Of a stretch of DNA of 64,000 nucleotides, positions 62,531-64,000 are shown one piece after another. Each line of letters begins with the position of its first letter. Position 1 is the stretch's first letter. The DNA is from Paenibacillus antri (lineage in GTDB: Bacteria > Bacillota > Bacilli > Paenibacillales > YIM-B00363): positions 186,001 to 250,000 of the forward strand of contig NZ_VCIW01000005.1 in the NCBI RefSeq assembly GCF_005765165.1. The letters are read 5' to 3'. The position numbers and the translations under genes were made by a program. The notes below the pieces were generated by a model, which did no database searches, was not told where the DNA came from, and saw only the letters and a list, made by a program, of their open reading frames with translations.

Positions 62531-64000
62531 TTGACGCCATTGGTGACGCTGGTAGATCTGATGAGAAGATCGGTGCAATGGAGGTTGACGTTTTACTTCC
62601 TGCTGATCTTGACGCCGATTATCGCGGTAAGCCTCTATGCCCTCGACCGATCGGAGCAGATCGTGCGGGAGCAGGTCGATGTCCGAACGAGGGAAGCCAT
62701 GCTGTCTTCGATGGATCAGATCGACATGTTCATGAATAACGTGGACCAATTGACCGTCCACATCTCCGGCAATAAGGAGATGAACCGGCTGTTGACGAAC
62801 CAGGACAGTCCGACGAAGACGATCTTGAACGCCGTTACGCTGAAACGGCAAATCGTAGACATCGCGCTCATGAGCAAGCAGGTGGAGAACGTCTGGATGA
62901 TCGTGGATCCGCTCGGCACGTTAATCTCTCCGGCGACGGGAGGTCGACCGTTCCATTACGCGGATTTGGACTGGTATCAAGCGACGATCGCCGCGCAGGG
63001 CGGCGTCGTCCTCATCCTCCCGTCCCAGGACGCGCCTCAACCTCATCCTCAGCAAACTTACATGTACGGGGATCCCGCTTTTGACCCCGCGCAGAATGCG
63101 GAGCTGCTGACGCTGACCCGGAAGATGGGTCTCGGTATCCACGGCAGCGCCGCATCGCGCAGCGTCGTCGGGGTATCCGTCTCCAAAAAGACGCTGCTCG
63201 AGTTCGGCAATCGGTTGTTGTTTACCGACGATTCTCACATCTTTCTCGTATCCCCGCAAGGCGAGCTCATTGCCTCCACCTTATCCGAACCCGCTTCCGT
63301 CCCTTGGAGGGAGTGGGTCGGACGGAACGTATCCGGCAGGAGGGTGCCATATTCCTCCGATCCGATGTATGTGACGAGCGTCTCGTCCCAGTCGTCCGAC
63401 TGGTCCATGATCCTCATCCAACCGGAGCGTCTCATCAAACACGAGCCGGCCCAGCTCCAGCGATTCACCGTCGTCATGATCGCGGTTAGTCTTCTGCTCG
63501 CCTGCGGCGTCTCGTTGGTCGTCTACTCCGGCATCGCGTCTCCGATGAGGGGCCTGCTGAACGGCATGCGGCAATGGAAGTCCGGCAATCGGCAAGTGCA
63601 GCTGCCGAACTATCGGAAGGACGAGTTCGGGCTGTTGACCGAAGAGTTCAACCGAATGGTCGAACTGCAGGACCGATACATCCGGGAGAGCTACGAACAC
63701 TTGCTGCAGAAAACAGAGACGGAACTGAAATTTTTACAATCGCAGATCAACCCCCATTTTCTATACAATACGCTGGACTCGATCTATTGGGAGACGAGAA
63801 ATTACGAAGCGGGAGCCAGCAGCGAGATGGTGCTGTGTCTGAGCAAGTTTTTCCGCCTTAGCCTCATGAAGGGCAGACAAGCGTTCACGATGCAGGAGAC
63901 GATGGAGCATTTGAAGTATTACATTCGAATCCAGCAGCTGCGTTTCGGCGATTCGATCGCGTTCGAGCAACGGATTTCTCCGGAGAGCGCCGGGTTATTC
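62531..64000 (+). CDS. YesM/LytS-type sensor histidine kinase (3' partial)
   Basis: The frame is open from TTG 62531 to the window end (490 residues); ATG 62561 is an alternative start. Membrane helix 1 (RLTFYFLLILTPIIAVSLYAL) and helix 2 (FTVVMIAVSLLLACGVSLVVY) flank an external Cache-like sensor domain of about 270 residues. A HAMP segment follows, then the His-kinase phosphoacceptor motif LKFLQSQINPHFLYNTLDSIYW. The ATP-binding domain is beyond the window. Such kinases sit beside sugar importers in Paenibacillus with an AraC-type response regulator, expected next. Confidence 0.93.
   Translation, partial: MTPLVTLVDLMRRSVQWRLTFYFLLILTPIIAVSLYALDRSEQIVREQVDVRTREAMLSSMDQIDMFMNNVDQLTVHISGNKEMNRLLTNQDSPTKTILNAVTLKRQIVDIALMSKQVENVWMIVDPLGTLISPATGGRPFHYADLDWYQATIAAQGGVVLILPSQDAPQPHPQQTYMYGDPAFDPAQNAELLTLTRKMGLGIHGSAASRSVVGVSVSKKTLLEFGNRLLFTDDSHIFLVSPQGELIASTLSEPASVPWREWVGRNVSGRRVPYSSDPMYVTSVSSQSSDWSMILIQPERLIKHEPAQLQRFTVVMIAVSLLLACGVSLVVYSGIASPMRGLLNGMRQWKSGNRQVQLPNYRKDEFGLLTEEFNRMVELQDRYIRESYEHLLQKTETELKFLQSQINPHFLYNTLDSIYWETRNYEAGASSEMVLCLSKFFRLSLMKGRQAFTMQETMEHLKYYIRIQQLRFGDSIAFEQRISPESAGLF

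Overview
The window reads as a chromosomal segment of a high-GC, spore-former-type Gram-positive, most likely Paenibacillus or a close relative in the Paenibacillaceae. Supporting signs are strong Shine-Dalgarno sites with frequent TTG/GTG starts, LplB/YtcP-type ABC permeases without a local ATPase, copper-amine-oxidase-like N-terminal (CuAO_N) surface proteins, a YesM/LytS-type histidine kinase and a GEMM-I c-di-GMP riboswitch. No tRNA, rRNA, CRISPR array, insertion sequence or replication origin was seen.

Layout. 1-13998: the end of a solute-binding-type protein, then a long + strand catabolic run: lipoprotein and two permeases, a zinc-less MDR dehydrogenase, a beta-propeller, TatA with a Tat-signal beta-helix protein, RraA-like aldolase, SDR, amidohydrolase_2 and an IlvD-type sugar-acid dehydratase. 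Together these look like uptake, extracellular depolymerisation and non-phosphorylative oxidation of a sugar or uronate. 14103-20607: a secreted seven-repeat protein, katG, and a membrane protein behind a c-di-GMP riboswitch. 20644-26820: a sharply AT-rich island with an AlbA_2/STAND-like NTPase, a zinc-ribbon protein, small unknowns, a frameshifted DUF3841 gene and a KAP-type P-loop NTPase, with repeated palindrome and hairpin elements between genes. It resembles a defence island and is the best candidate for an undescribed system.

27002-38605: ADP-ribosylglycohydrolase, an RCC1+CuAO_N secreted protein, a DUF457-type membrane protein, an SDR, a leftward ECF sigma / anti-sigma / ABC exporter operon, and an RHH protein followed by two MutS-like ATPases whose motif losses are complementary. 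38616-45197: a TauD-type dioxygenase divergent from an arylsulfatase, ABC importer and truncated formylglycine-generating enzyme, with leader terminators on both sides of the divergent promoter region. 45310-50916: chemoreceptor, alanine dehydrogenase, two small P-loop kinase-like proteins and an MBL hydrolase.

50991-64000: a long + strand amino-sugar/sugar-derivative run: nagA, two TIM-barrel isomerases, four Gfo/Idh/MocA oxidoreductases (one frameshifted), an ABC importer, an RpiR regulator and a YesM-type sensor kinase cut by the window end. All calls come from reading the sequence and recalling family motifs; no database search was run.
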